Positions 35,430 through 44,141 of a stretch of 64,000 nt of DNA are shown here, piece by piece; the first letter of the stretch is position 1; each line of letters starts with the position of its first letter. Source of the DNA: Terriglobia bacterium (GTDB lineage: Bacteria > Acidobacteriota > Terriglobia > Versatilivoradales > Versatilivoraceae); contig OX638355.1 of assembly GCA_951813285.1 (NCBI GenBank), positions 4,421,136 through 4,485,135 of the forward strand, given 5' to 3'. The notes under the pieces are model-generated. The model was not told the origin of the DNA. It saw only the letters and a list, made by a program, of their open reading frames with translations, and did no database searches. The translations under genes were made by a program, and so were the position numbers.

Positions 35430-36077
35430 CTATTCGGGGGGCATCTCCAGATTCAACCGTTTCCTGGTCCGGGACGCGACTTCTTCGACTTCAGCCGTGG
35501 TATCGGTAATGCGATGGATTCGAAAACGGTTGGCGACCACATCCCCCTCCCAGGCCAGATAGAGGTCATCTCCATCGGCAAAGAAGGCCTGGCGCTTCTT
35601 CCCCAGCGGGTCCTCTCTGAAACCGTAATACTTCAAGGGGATGTCCACCGCCTTCCGGCCCGTCGAAGAACCCCGACCACCGGGGACGAAGGGCCGGTTG
35701 CGTCCACCGGCGGGATCCGCGGATCCAGGGGAAGTGCCGGATGTTCCTCCGGAGGGCTTCGCGGGTTGAGGCGGCGTGTAGAAGGCGAACATGTTTCGCG
35801 CCAGGGAGGGCTGGATCTTCTCCATCTGACCCAGCTTTTCGAAATGGATGCTGGAGTTGATCTGGGCCGCGGGAATTTCCCTTCCGTTCCTGCGGTCTCC
35901 CGGCTTGCCGGTCTTGAGGACGAACGACTCCAGGCCGCGCCAGCCCGCGGGCGTCCCACCCGAGCTCGAGAGAGACGGCGAGGAGCTCTGGCCCCAGCTC
36001 CAATAGAGCACCAGCAGCAGCACCCCCAGCAGGGCGCCCAGCAGCTTCAGTTGTTTCTTCTGCTTGGGGTCACTCAT
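35430..36077 (-). CDS. PilP/GspC-like inner-membrane protein
   Basis: This 215-residue protein has an N-terminal membrane helix (LKLLGALLGVLLLVLYWSW), a Pro/Gly-rich linker and a small beta domain (LKYYGFREDPLGKKRQAFFA, DLYLAWEGDVVANRFRIHRI) that resembles the PilP or GspC homology region contacting a secretin. Position after pilO supports the call. ATG 36077 overlaps the pilO stop by 8 nt. The sequence is diverged, so the family assignment rests partly on gene order. Confidence 0.7.
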   Translation of the reverse strand: MSDPKQKKQLKLLGALLGVLLLVLYWSWGQSSSPSLSSSGGTPAGWRGLESFVLKTGKPGDRRNGREIPAAQINSSIHFEKLGQMEKIQPSLARNMFAFYTPPQPAKPSGGTSGTSPGSADPAGGRNRPFVPGGRGSSTGRKAVDIPLKYYGFREDPLGKKRQAFFADGDDLYLAWEGDVVANRFRIHRITDTTAEVEEVASRTRKRLNLEMPPE

Positions 36078-36648
36078 GACCGGCACCGATGAGAGTGGAC
36101 AACTGAAGGTCCATGCGTATGGTCCCCGCCCCCTCGCGTGTATCCTCCAGGTTCAGGGAGTCGACGATGATGAACTTGGAGTGGTTCTCCAAAGCATTGA
36201 GGAGCCTGCGAATATTTCCGTAACTCCCCTCTATCGGCAACACCACGCTGAGCTTCCGGGTGCCGAATCGAGTGTCGCGGTCGTATTGAAAGACTCCCCG
36301 GGTCTTGACCAGTCCGGCGTTGCGACAGGCCGACTCCAGTTCTCTGAGCAGCTCGGAGTTTCCCCGCTCCCGGGAGAAGAGGTTCCGCTGCTTGAACTCC
36401 TGGAAGCGCGACTGGCTCTCCCGCATCCGGGTTTCGATCTGCTGGAGCTTGTCGCGAATGGTCCTTCTTTGCCTGAGCTGAAATTGCACCTCACGGGCCC
36501 GGGCCGTGACGATCTGGTCGGCCAGGATCACCGGACGCACCAGCAGGAAATAGACCGGCAGGTTCAGCAGGCACAGTCCCAGCAACGTCAACAGGACCAG
36601 GCGCTGCTTCCCGGGATCGGGTCTGCGAATTCTGACGGCAGCCGGCAT
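36070..36648 (-). CDS. PilO-like type IV pilus/type II secretion assembly protein
   Basis: This 192-residue protein has one N-terminal membrane helix (LVLLTLLGLCLLNLPVYFLL), a coiled-coil stretch (about 45-90) and a ferredoxin-like C-terminal domain (LPIEGSYGNIRRLLNALENH, SKFIIVDSLNLED), as in PilO/GspM. With PilN it forms the inner-membrane alignment complex. Its ATG overlaps the pilN stop by 1 nt (TAATG). Confidence 0.85.
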   Translation of the reverse strand: MPAAVRIRRPDPGKQRLVLLTLLGLCLLNLPVYFLLVRPVILADQIVTARAREVQFQLRQRRTIRDKLQQIETRMRESQSRFQEFKQRNLFSRERGNSELLRELESACRNAGLVKTRGVFQYDRDTRFGTRKLSVVLPIEGSYGNIRRLLNALENHSKFIIVDSLNLEDTREGAGTIRMDLQLSTLIGAGHE

Positions 36649-37277
36649 TAGGGAACGCTCCCTGACGCGTGGTCGAACTGCGGCCCCCCATCTCCGGCCT
36701 GCTCCTGCGCCGGTTGGGCTCGATACTTCACTTGCAGCCCGTAATGCTTGCCGACAAAGTTGGGGCTCTTCGACACGTCTTCGGTCATCAGGTTGACTTG
36801 GTAGAAATTGGGATCGGCCTCCAGCCGCGAGACGAACTCGATATAGTCGGCGCCGGAGCGGGCGTTGCAGTAGATCTCCACCACGATTTCACTCTCCGCG
36901 ATACGGGGAGCGACGGCCACGATCTGAAGCTGGTGGGGGACCAGGTTCTCCATTTGGTTGAGGAATCGAGTCCAGGAGAAGGTCCTCTGGGCGATCAGAG
37001 GATTGAGATAATCCACCAGGTTCAGAAAATCCTCGGTTTCCGGCCGCTGCAGCCGCGCCCAGATTTCCTGCTGCTCCTGCTCCAGTCTCCCGGCCTCGGC
37101 GGTCTGTTCGGCCAGTTCCCGGTTCAGGCGCAGGCTCTGGGATCGATGGGCCAGATAGAGAATGAGATTGGCGGCCGAGAGCACCACAAAGACCAGACCC
37201 AGCAGCAGCGACGCCGCATAGAACCTGCGGTTGTTGAAGAAGGGCTTGGTGGCAAGATTGAGGGGGACTCTAAGCAT
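36648..37277 (-). CDS. PilN-like type IV pilus/type II secretion assembly protein
   Basis: This 209-residue protein begins MLRVPLNLATKPFFNNRRFY, the PilN-type cytoplasmic tail that binds PilM, followed by a membrane helix, a coiled coil (LNRELAEQTAEAGRLEQEQQ) and a periplasmic domain with LVDYLNPLIAQRTFSWTRFL and VPHQLQIVAVAP. ATG 37277 is chosen because it puts the PilM-binding segment at the N terminus. It is 1 nt after the pilM stop. Confidence 0.87.
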   Translation of the reverse strand: MLRVPLNLATKPFFNNRRFYAASLLLGLVFVVLSAANLILYLAHRSQSLRLNRELAEQTAEAGRLEQEQQEIWARLQRPETEDFLNLVDYLNPLIAQRTFSWTRFLNQMENLVPHQLQIVAVAPRIAESEIVVEIYCNARSGADYIEFVSRLEADPNFYQVNLMTEDVSKSPNFVGKHYGLQVKYRAQPAQEQAGDGGPQFDHASGSVP

Positions 37278-37278
37278 C

Positions 37279-38298
37279 TCAAAATTTCCCCAGGGCCAAT
37301 CCCAGTGCAGGGGCAAGGAGGTGGTGGACCAGGTTGGACGGCATGGTCTGTTTCCACTGAACGGTCCCGGAGGCGTCGAAGTTGGAGACCGAGGCCCGGG
37401 TACGCTCCGCCAGGGAGGAGAGTTCCGCCTCGGTAAATTCCCGCGGGAACGCCAGGTAGATCTTCTCCACTCCGGCAGCGCCCAGCTTGTCCTGATAGTA
37501 CATCAGGCAGGGGTGGATCTCTTCGTAGGGATCCGCCGACCAATTCACCATCAGATCCATGGGACTCTCGAAGTTGAAATCGGTGTGGCGATAGAAGACA
37601 ACGGCTTCCTGCTGAATGATCAACGAGGAGATGTTGGAGGATCGAACCCTCATGAACAAAACCGATTCCCGAATCTCATCCCGGTGTTGACGGGCCAGGA
37701 GCTCATAGGCGGCAAAGGTGGACAGCGTGATGAACCCCACGTGAATGCCCAGAGATTCGAACACCTCTTCGAACTGCGCCAGAACCGCTTTGTGAATGGT
37801 GACCGTGATGACATGGTTCTTGCCGGTTTCAGTGGGTTGCTCTACGAAGCTCAGGTGAGCATCCTCGATATCGTAAGGGACGGTCTTTTTGAGCTTCCAC
37901 TTGAGAAGCTCTGTTTTCTCCCCCTGTTTGGAGGGCAGGGCTTCCAAGGAATGAATGGCGACCCGGGCGCAGGCATCGGGAATAACCAGGGAAATCCGGT
38001 TGGTGTTGGCTCCGGCCCGGATCAGAGTCGCCTTGATGATCTTCCCAAGTTCCTCGATGGAGCCCACACCGGGCTCGATCAAGGAAGGCCCGACCAATCC
38101 CTGGGGGATGTTTCCCACGGCAAAACCGTCAACCCCGTGGGAACGACGCGGGTCCACACGCGCCACCGAGAAATACTGGCGAGAGATCTCACAGGCGATT
38201 CCGGGCAAGCGCGGCTGAAAGTATTGGCGCAGCGGAGAATGAAGCCGCCTCCGGCCCGATTCTTTCCCCACCAGGCGATTCAAGCGGGACAATTCCAT
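37279..38298 (-). CDS. PilM-like actin-fold assembly protein
   Basis: This 339-residue cytoplasmic protein has the PilM/GspL actin-like layout: an N-terminal CEISRQYFSVARVD strand pair, ISLVIPDACARVAIHSLEAL, LLKWKLKKTVPYDIEDAHLS (classic PilM segment) and FITLSTFAAYELLA. It links the assembly ATPases to the PilNO inner-membrane complex. It sits directly between pilB and pilN in the operon. Confidence 0.9.
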   Translation of the reverse strand: MELSRLNRLVGKESGRRRLHSPLRQYFQPRLPGIACEISRQYFSVARVDPRRSHGVDGFAVGNIPQGLVGPSLIEPGVGSIEELGKIIKATLIRAGANTNRISLVIPDACARVAIHSLEALPSKQGEKTELLKWKLKKTVPYDIEDAHLSFVEQPTETGKNHVITVTIHKAVLAQFEEVFESLGIHVGFITLSTFAAYELLARQHRDEIRESVLFMRVRSSNISSLIIQQEAVVFYRHTDFNFESPMDLMVNWSADPYEEIHPCLMYYQDKLGAAGVEKIYLAFPREFTEAELSSLAERTRASVSNFDASGTVQWKQTMPSNLVHHLLAPALGLALGKF

Positions 38299-38342
38299 CG
38301 ACGTTTCCTACTTTCTGGGTGCTTAACGCCTTCCGAACCGGT

Positions 38343-39977
38343 TCAGCCCTCGATAAAGGTGACCTTGTTGATCTCCCTCAGGCTGGTTTCCCCGGAGAAG
38401 GCCTTTTGCAAGGCGCAATCCCGAAGCGAAGTCATACCGTCTTCCAGAGCCGCCTTCTTGATCTCCGAGGCCGGCCTGCGCTCCAGGATCATCTCCCGAA
38501 TGCGGTCCGAAAGGTCCAGCAACTCGTGAATGGCCGTTCGACCCCGGTAGCCGGTGCCTCCGCACTCCAGGCATCCGGCGCCCTCATGGAAGATCTGCTG
38601 TGTGTAGGCTTGGGACGACAGCCCCGATTCGGCCAGCAGGGCCGCATCCGCCCTGAAGGGCCGTTTGCAGTGTTCGCAGATTACCCTGACCAGACGCTGG
38701 GCCAGGATGCAGTTCAAGGCGGAGACGAAGTTGTAGGGCTCCACCCCCATGTTCATGAATCGACCCAGCACGTCCACCACATTGTTGGCATGCACCGTGG
38801 TGAACACCAGATGTCCGGTGAGAGCCGACTGGATGGCGATCTGGGCCGTCTCCGAATCCCGGATCTCGCCCACCATGATCTTGTCCGGGTCGTGGCGCAG
38901 AATGGAGCGCAGTCCGCGGGCAAAGGTCAGCCCCTTCTTCTCGTTCACCGGAATCTGGGTGATCCCCTTGAGCTGGTATTCGACCGGATCCTCGATGGTA
39001 ATGATCTTGTCCTCTTCGGACTTGATCTCCGAGACGGCGGCGTACAAGGTGGTCGTCTTGCCGCTTCCGGTGGGGCCGGTGACCAGCACCATCCCGTAGG
39101 GCTCGCGGATGTAGCGGCGAAACTTTCGCAGGTCGGACTGGTTGAACCCCACCACGTCCAGGCTGAGCTGGCTGAACTTCTCGCTCATCGACTCCTTGTC
39201 CAGGACGCGCAGGACGGCATCTTCCCCGTGGATGGAAGGCATGATGGAGACGCGAAAGTCGATGCGGCGGCCCTTGTAGCGGACCCGGAAGCGTCCGTCC
39301 TGGGGGATGCGCCGTTCCGCAATGTCCAGTTCGGACATGACCTTGATCCGGGAGATGATGGTGGAGTGATGTTCCTTGGCAATGGGCGCCATGGCGTGCT
39401 GGAGAACGCCGTCGATCCGGTATTTGATGTTGACGTCGTTGTCTTCGGTATGAATGTGGATGTCGCTGGCCCGGCGCTCCAGGGCGTTGAAGATGGTGGA
39501 ATCGACCAACCGGATAATGGGACTTTCCCCCTCATCGGTCAGTTTCTCAATGGAAATCTCCTCGCCGGTCTCATCCTCCTTGATCAGGGTCAAGCCCTCG
39601 GTGGCTTCCTCCAGCACGCGCTGGGAAGACTCGCTCTTCTTGAGTATGTCGCCGATCTGGGAGCCCCGGGCGACCCTCACCACCAATCTCTTCCCCAAGA
39701 GAGTGCCCAGCTCATCCTGCAGCATCAGCTCGCTCGGGTCGGCAATGGCCACCATCAAGGCCCCATTGACCATCTTGAGAGGCACGAAGTTGTAGCGGAA
39801 CATCCACTCCGCCGGGATGTTGCGGAAGAGCTCCGGGTCCATGGGGAAGTTGGTCAGGTCGACGAATTCACAGCGGTACCGACTCGCCAGGTCGCGGGCC
39901 TGCTGCTCTTCTTCCCCGACGCCCAGGTTCTGATCCACCACCGCCGGGTCCTGCAGGGATTGATTCCGGGAATTCAT
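38343..39977 (-). CDS. Type IV pilus/type II secretion assembly ATPase (PilB/GspE)
   Basis: This 544-residue hexameric motor ATPase has an N-terminal MshEN-like domain, Walker A TGPTGSGKTTTLYA, Asp box and Walker B-type MVGEIRDSETAQIA, a His box (HLVFTTVHANN) and the C-terminal tetracysteine zinc motif (CEHCKRPF and CLECGGTG). It drives pilin or pseudopilin polymerisation. ATG 39977 follows a gggggag site. An upstream TTG in frame is less likely. Confidence 0.95.
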   Translation of the reverse strand: MNSRNQSLQDPAVVDQNLGVGEEEQQARDLASRYRCEFVDLTNFPMDPELFRNIPAEWMFRYNFVPLKMVNGALMVAIADPSELMLQDELGTLLGKRLVVRVARGSQIGDILKKSESSQRVLEEATEGLTLIKEDETGEEISIEKLTDEGESPIIRLVDSTIFNALERRASDIHIHTEDNDVNIKYRIDGVLQHAMAPIAKEHHSTIISRIKVMSELDIAERRIPQDGRFRVRYKGRRIDFRVSIMPSIHGEDAVLRVLDKESMSEKFSQLSLDVVGFNQSDLRKFRRYIREPYGMVLVTGPTGSGKTTTLYAAVSEIKSEEDKIITIEDPVEYQLKGITQIPVNEKKGLTFARGLRSILRHDPDKIMVGEIRDSETAQIAIQSALTGHLVFTTVHANNVVDVLGRFMNMGVEPYNFVSALNCILAQRLVRVICEHCKRPFRADAALLAESGLSSQAYTQQIFHEGAGCLECGGTGYRGRTAIHELLDLSDRIREMILERRPASEIKKAALEDGMTSLRDCALQKAFSGETSLREINKVTFIEG

Positions 39978-39991
39978 GGGTTCTCCCCCCT

Positions 39992-41206
39992 TCAAGCCAC
40001 CAGGCGAGAGGACAGGCTGAATATGGGAAGGTAGAGGGCAACCAGAACAAAGGCCACGATAATGGCCAGGATCATGAGAAGAATCGGCTCGATATAGGTA
40101 AAGAGCTGGTTCAAGCGGGTGTTGACTTCCTCATCGTAGAAATCGGCCACATGCCCGAGCATCTCGCTCAGGTTGCCGCTGGATTCGCCCACTTCAATCA
40201 TCTCGATGGCCACTTCCGGCACGACGCCGCTGGGTTCCAGACTCTTGGAAAGAGACTGGCCCTCCCTGACGGCGACCACGGCCCGGTTGAGGGCCTGGGT
40301 CACCACCCGGTTGCCGGTCGAATCGGCCACAATCTCCAGGGAGCCCACCAGGGGCGTGCCGCCGGAGAGCAGGGTGGAGAGCGTCCGGCTGAGCTGAGCG
40401 AAGAGAAACTTGCTCCAGACCTCCCCGATGACCGGCAGACGCAGCTTGAGTCGGTCGATTTGGGACCGTCCCTGGATGCTGCGAGCCCACATGGTCAGGA
40501 CGACCAGCAAGGCCCCGGAGACCAGCATCCCGGCGATGAGATGCCCCCGAATGGCCTGCGAGATGTCGACCAGCAGCACCGTCATGGCCGGCAGAGAGGC
40601 ATCCATCCCCGCATAGAACTGGGCAAAGCGGGGAACCACCTCGGCCAGCAGGAAGGATACCAGGACCACCAGCAGGACAGCCAATATGGAGGGATAGGTA
40701 AGCGCGGTCTTGATCTTGTTGCGAGTCGCGTTGACCGTTTTCTGATACTGAATGAATCGGCCGAGGACCTCTTCCAGCCCTCCGCTCTTTTCCCCGGCGA
40801 ACAGGGAGGCGGTATAGACCTTGGGAAACATCCCCTGGGCCTCAAAGGCTTCGGAAAGCAGGGCGCCGCCCTTGACCCGCTCGCCGATATCCAGAAGTAC
40901 GATCCGAAACTGTTCGTCCTTCTCCCGTTGGGTCAGCAGTTCCAGCGACTTCAGAATCGGCAGTCCCGCATGGATCAGGGCCAGGAACTGCTGGTTGAAA
41001 ATGACGAATTCCCGCGACTTGATCTTCCGTCGGCCGGCCGACAGCGGAAGCAGGGTGGAGAGGCTCTTGCCCTTTTCCCGTACCGAATAGACAAAAAACC
41101 CCTGATCTTCCAGGCGCCGCCTCAATTCCGATTCGGAGACGGAGTTGTAGCTGGCGTTAACCACCCTTCCACTGGGATCGGACAGGCGACAAAGAAACTC
41201 GGCCAA
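39992..41206 (-). CDS. Type IV pilus/type II secretion inner-membrane platform protein (PilC/GspF)
   Basis: This 404-residue protein has the duplicated GspF domain: SREFVIFNQQFLALIHAGLP and LFAGEKSGGLEEVLGRFIQY in the first copy, and LFAQLSRTLSTLLSGGTPLV and MIEVGESSGNLSEMLGHVAD in the second. Three membrane segments are present, the last at the C terminus (LLMILAIIVAFVLVALYLPI). It is the first gene of the seven-gene operon and couples the ATPase to the growing filament. Confidence 0.95.
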   Translation of the reverse strand: MAEFLCRLSDPSGRVVNASYNSVSESELRRRLEDQGFFVYSVREKGKSLSTLLPLSAGRRKIKSREFVIFNQQFLALIHAGLPILKSLELLTQREKDEQFRIVLLDIGERVKGGALLSEAFEAQGMFPKVYTASLFAGEKSGGLEEVLGRFIQYQKTVNATRNKIKTALTYPSILAVLLVVLVSFLLAEVVPRFAQFYAGMDASLPAMTVLLVDISQAIRGHLIAGMLVSGALLVVLTMWARSIQGRSQIDRLKLRLPVIGEVWSKFLFAQLSRTLSTLLSGGTPLVGSLEIVADSTGNRVVTQALNRAVVAVREGQSLSKSLEPSGVVPEVAIEMIEVGESSGNLSEMLGHVADFYDEEVNTRLNQLFTYIEPILLMILAIIVAFVLVALYLPIFSLSSRLVA

Positions 41207-41330
41207 GGTGGTTTACCTCGATGCCTTGGGGGTGGGAAAGCCCCGAGCCGGTACGCCGGCCCCATTGTAACGGCCCCCAGCAGGAAACGCGGGCTCGGGA
41301 ATCGACTCCATCGGGCGCGAACCCGCCGCC

Positions 41331-41996
41331 TCAGGGCAGACCGACCGCTTCCACATCCGGGGGCGCCTGAAACTCGAACAAGCCCTTGCCGAGGCCTGCG
41401 TTCTCGCGAATGTTGGTGAAGATAAAGTCGTTCCTGGCGCCGCCCCGTTCGATCAGGGCTACCCGCTGCAATTGCATCCGACCCGGATCGTATTCCATCA
41501 AAACCTCCACCACCGGGCCGGCAGATCTGCCGGGCTTGGCGGCCAGAACCTTGTTGCCGGCAAAAAAGGGCTTTTCCCGAGCCCATTCGATGCTGGAAAA
41601 ATCTCTCTTCAGATCTCCCCGTCCCAACAGAAAGAGAAACGGAAGGCGCCGATCCCGACTGCGGCCGACCCGACCTTTCTGAACCTGCTTCCGCTCGGGA
41701 AGATAAAAGCGAATGGTCTCACCGTCGGACAGGAACAACTTTTCGGAGGGTTCCCGATATTCCCACCGCATCAGACCGGGCCGGCGCAGAAATACCTGTC
41801 CCGATTCAGTCCTGGGCTGACGTCCGGGCCAACCGTAACTCTGCACGAAGTTCATTTGGATATCCTGCATGGCGGAATACCTCCGCTGCAGGGCGGCGAC
41901 GTCGGCATCGATGCGAGGGTCCCCGGCCTCAAGCAGGCCCGGTAGGCAGACCAGCAGTAGTCCGACCGGAATCCACCTTTTCATCGGCTGCGACAT
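41331..41996 (-). CDS. lolA: Outer-membrane lipoprotein carrier protein LolA
   Basis: This 221-residue periplasmic protein has a signal peptide (IPVGLLLVCLPGLLEAG) and the LolA fold: LQRRYSAMQDIQMNFVQSYG, SGQVFLRRPGLMRWEYREPS, KLFLSDGETIRFYLPERKQV. It ferries lipoproteins from the inner to the outer membrane, which shows that the organism has an outer membrane. ATG 41996 follows cggaggag. A TATACT box lies about 20 nt upstream. It is 124 bp from pilC and may or may not be cotranscribed. Confidence 0.9.
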   Translation of the reverse strand: MSQPMKRWIPVGLLLVCLPGLLEAGDPRIDADVAALQRRYSAMQDIQMNFVQSYGWPGRQPRTESGQVFLRRPGLMRWEYREPSEKLFLSDGETIRFYLPERKQVQKGRVGRSRDRRLPFLFLLGRGDLKRDFSSIEWAREKPFFAGNKVLAAKPGRSAGPVVEVLMEYDPGRMQLQRVALIERGGARNDFIFTNIRENAGLGKGLFEFQAPPDVEAVGLP

Positions 41997-42125
41997 TGGG
42001 GCGCAATCTCCTCCGTAAAGTATACAAGCAAATCGGACTTCCGGATTCCGTTCTTGCCGAGGGCACCCTGGGCGCCCGGCGTTTGCCGGGCCCGCGGCGT
42101 CACCGGAAGAGCTTGGGTTTCGGCA

Positions 42126-42824
42126 TCATTCGCCCTGATTTCGGAAGCAGTAGCCAACCCCTCTGACCGTGCGAATGAGGTCCCTGTGCTCTCCCAGCTT
42201 TTTGCGTACGGCCCGCACGTGCACGTCGATGTTACGGTCCACCACCGAAGCGTTCTCTCCAATGACTCGGCTCAGAAGCTGATCTCGAGTGAACACTCTG
42301 CCGGGATGGGTGGCCAGGAATTGGAGCAGACGAAACTCGGTAGCCGTCAGATCCACCGGCCTTCGATCCAGTTGCACCTGGTGCCGCTCCTGGTCGATGA
42401 GCATGGGGCCTCGTATCAGGGGTTGAGGGGATGCCTGTTCCTCCTGAAGCGGGCCCCGGCGCAAAACCGCCCGGATTCTACCCAGCAACTCCTTGGGGCT
42501 GAAGGGTTTGGTCAGGTAGTCGTCGGCCCCCAGGTCGAGCCCCAAAAGAATGTCCCTTTCCTCTCCCTTGGCGGTTACCATGATGATATGGACGTGCCGG
42601 GTGGCTGCATCGGACTTGAGTCGTTGACAGACCTCGAGTCCCTCCAGTCCGGGCAGCATCAGATCCAGCAGGACAAGATCGGGGAGGGTGTCGCGCACCA
42701 GCTGCAGCGCCTTTTCCCCATCGGCAACCGTGGTGGTTCGGTACCCCTCCCGCTTGAGGTTGTACTCGATGACCTCGCGGATGTCGGCTTCGTCCTCAAC
42801 GACGACGACCTTGTGCGATTTCAC
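42126..42824 (-). CDS. OmpR/PhoB-family response regulator
   Basis: This 232-residue protein has a receiver domain with the acidic pair (VVVEDEADI), the phospho-acceptor Asp in LVLLDLMLPG and the Lys in DDYLTKPFSPKELL, then a winged-helix DNA-binding domain (LDRRPVDLTATEFRLLQFLA, NIDVHVRAVRKKLGEHRDLI, RTVRGVGYCFR) like PhoB. No histidine kinase gene is in the window, so its sensor is elsewhere. It is divergent from the aquaporin gene across about 200 bp. Confidence 0.92.
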   Translation of the reverse strand: MKSHKVVVVEDEADIREVIEYNLKREGYRTTTVADGEKALQLVRDTLPDLVLLDLMLPGLEGLEVCQRLKSDAATRHVHIIMVTAKGEERDILLGLDLGADDYLTKPFSPKELLGRIRAVLRRGPLQEEQASPQPLIRGPMLIDQERHQVQLDRRPVDLTATEFRLLQFLATHPGRVFTRDQLLSRVIGENASVVDRNIDVHVRAVRKKLGEHRDLIRTVRGVGYCFRNQGE

Positions 42825-43023
42825 CAGCGGTCTCCGTCAGATTCAGGCCAGGCGCCGGGGCTGCGTTGCCCCTGAGTCCTTCAACGACGACATTATAAAT
42901 GACTTCCCGGCAGTTGGGTGGCGCCGCGATTTTCCAGCCTGCGGATTCCCTGCAAAGGGTCTTCCGGAATCCGTGGATTTTAGTTAGAGTGCTGGCGGCG
43001 AGAACAGGAATGTGGGGCGAATC

Positions 43024-43704
43024 ATGCTGCGACGACTACTGGCGGAATGCTTCGGAACCTTTGCCCTGGTGTTTGCCGGAACCGGGGCGATCACCATTAA
43101 CGAAGTGAGCGGGGGAGTCGTCTCCCACGTGGGCATTGCCCTGACCTTCGGGCTGGTGGTCCTGGCCACCATCTATGCCATTGGGCATGTCTCCGGCGCA
43201 CACATCAATCCCGCGGTAACCCTGGGCTTCTGGTTCGCCGGGCGCCTGGAAAGAGGCTGGGTGTTGCCCTATATCCTGAGCCAGTGCCTGGGAGCGCTGC
43301 TGGCCAGCGGAATGCTCCGCCTGCTGTTCAGCAACCATCTCACCCTGGGCGTCACCCGGCCCTCGGGATCCGCCTCTCAGTCGTTCGTTCTGGAGATCAT
43401 CCTCACCTGGTTCCTGATGTTCGTAATCCTGAGCGTGTCCTCGGGTTCCAAGGAAAAGGGACTCATGGCCGGTGTGGCCATAGGCTCGGTGATCGCCCTG
43501 GAGGCCCTGTTTGCCGGCCCGATTTCAGGAGCCTCCATGAATCCGGCCCGCTCCCTGGCTCCGGCATTGGTGACGGGGCAGTTGAGCCATCTTTGGGTCT
43601 ACCTGGCGGCCCCGGTCCTGGGAGCCCTGGCGGCGGTCGGCGCCTGCCGCTGTGTGCAGGATGAGGGGTGCTGCGGTCCGGCCCGAAAGGAGACCGTCTG
43701 TTGA
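43024..43704 (+). CDS. Aquaporin-family channel (likely arsenite/glycerol-permeable)
   Basis: This 226-residue MIP-family channel has six membrane helices and both NPA boxes: SGAHINPAVTLGFWFAG and SGASMNPARSLAPALV. It ends with a short Cys-rich cytoplasmic tail (CRCVQDEGCCG). Overlap with an arsenate reductase gene suggests a role as an arsenite exit channel, as for AqpS in Sinorhizobium, but water or glycerol transport is also possible. ATG 43024 is preferred over a GTG four codons upstream. Confidence 0.9.
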   Translation: MLRRLLAECFGTFALVFAGTGAITINEVSGGVVSHVGIALTFGLVVLATIYAIGHVSGAHINPAVTLGFWFAGRLERGWVLPYILSQCLGALLASGMLRLLFSNHLTLGVTRPSGSASQSFVLEIILTWFLMFVILSVSSGSKEKGLMAGVAIGSVIALEALFAGPISGASMNPARSLAPALVTGQLSHLWVYLAAPVLGALAAVGACRCVQDEGCCGPARKETVC

Positions 43705-44117
43705 CAAGCGCTGCGCCATCAGGGTCGGATGTTAAGCGGGTTCTCTTCGTGTGCATCGAGAACTCCAACCGCAGCCAGATGGCCGAAGCCTTCGCCCACA
43801 TCCATGGCCAGGGGAGGGTCGAGGCCTACAGCGCCGGCTCGCGCCCCTCGGGCAGGATCAATCCCGCGGCCATTCAATCCATGGCGGAGTTGGGGTACGA
43901 CCTCAGCAGCCACCGCTCCCAGTCCCTGGATGAGATTCCCCCCACTGAATTCGCTGCCGCGGTGACCATGGGTTGCGGCGACTCTTGTCCGGCGGTAGCG
44001 GCAAGGCGCCGGGAGGACTGGGAAATTCCGGACCCGAAATCGATGCCTCCGGAGGAGTTCAGGGCGATTCGAGACCTCATTGAAACCCGGGTGAGAGACC
44101 TGTTGACACGTCTCTAG
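43701..44117 (+). CDS. arsC: Arsenate reductase, low-molecular-weight phosphatase type
   Basis: This 138-residue protein has the LMW-PTP signature VLFVCIENSNRSQMAEAFA (CX5R loop), AYSAGSRPSGRINPAAI, then TMGCGDSCP with two Cys for the disulphide relay and WEIPDPKSMPPEEFRAIRDL. It reduces arsenate to arsenite using thioredoxin-like electrons. The likely start is TTG 43701, overlapping the aquaporin stop in TTGA, with aggag 10 nt upstream. The frame is open to a GTG at 43668. Pairing with the channel suggests reduction followed by arsenite exit. Confidence 0.88.
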   Translation: MTSAAPSGSDVKRVLFVCIENSNRSQMAEAFAHIHGQGRVEAYSAGSRPSGRINPAAIQSMAELGYDLSSHRSQSLDEIPPTEFAAAVTMGCGDSCPAVAARRREDWEIPDPKSMPPEEFRAIRDLIETRVRDLLTRL

Positions 44118-44141
44118 TCTCAAGACATCCCCATTCCTTCC

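Noticed and set aside
38319-40034. 571-codon plus-strand frame
   Set aside because: It is the reverse strand of pilB and shows no domain.
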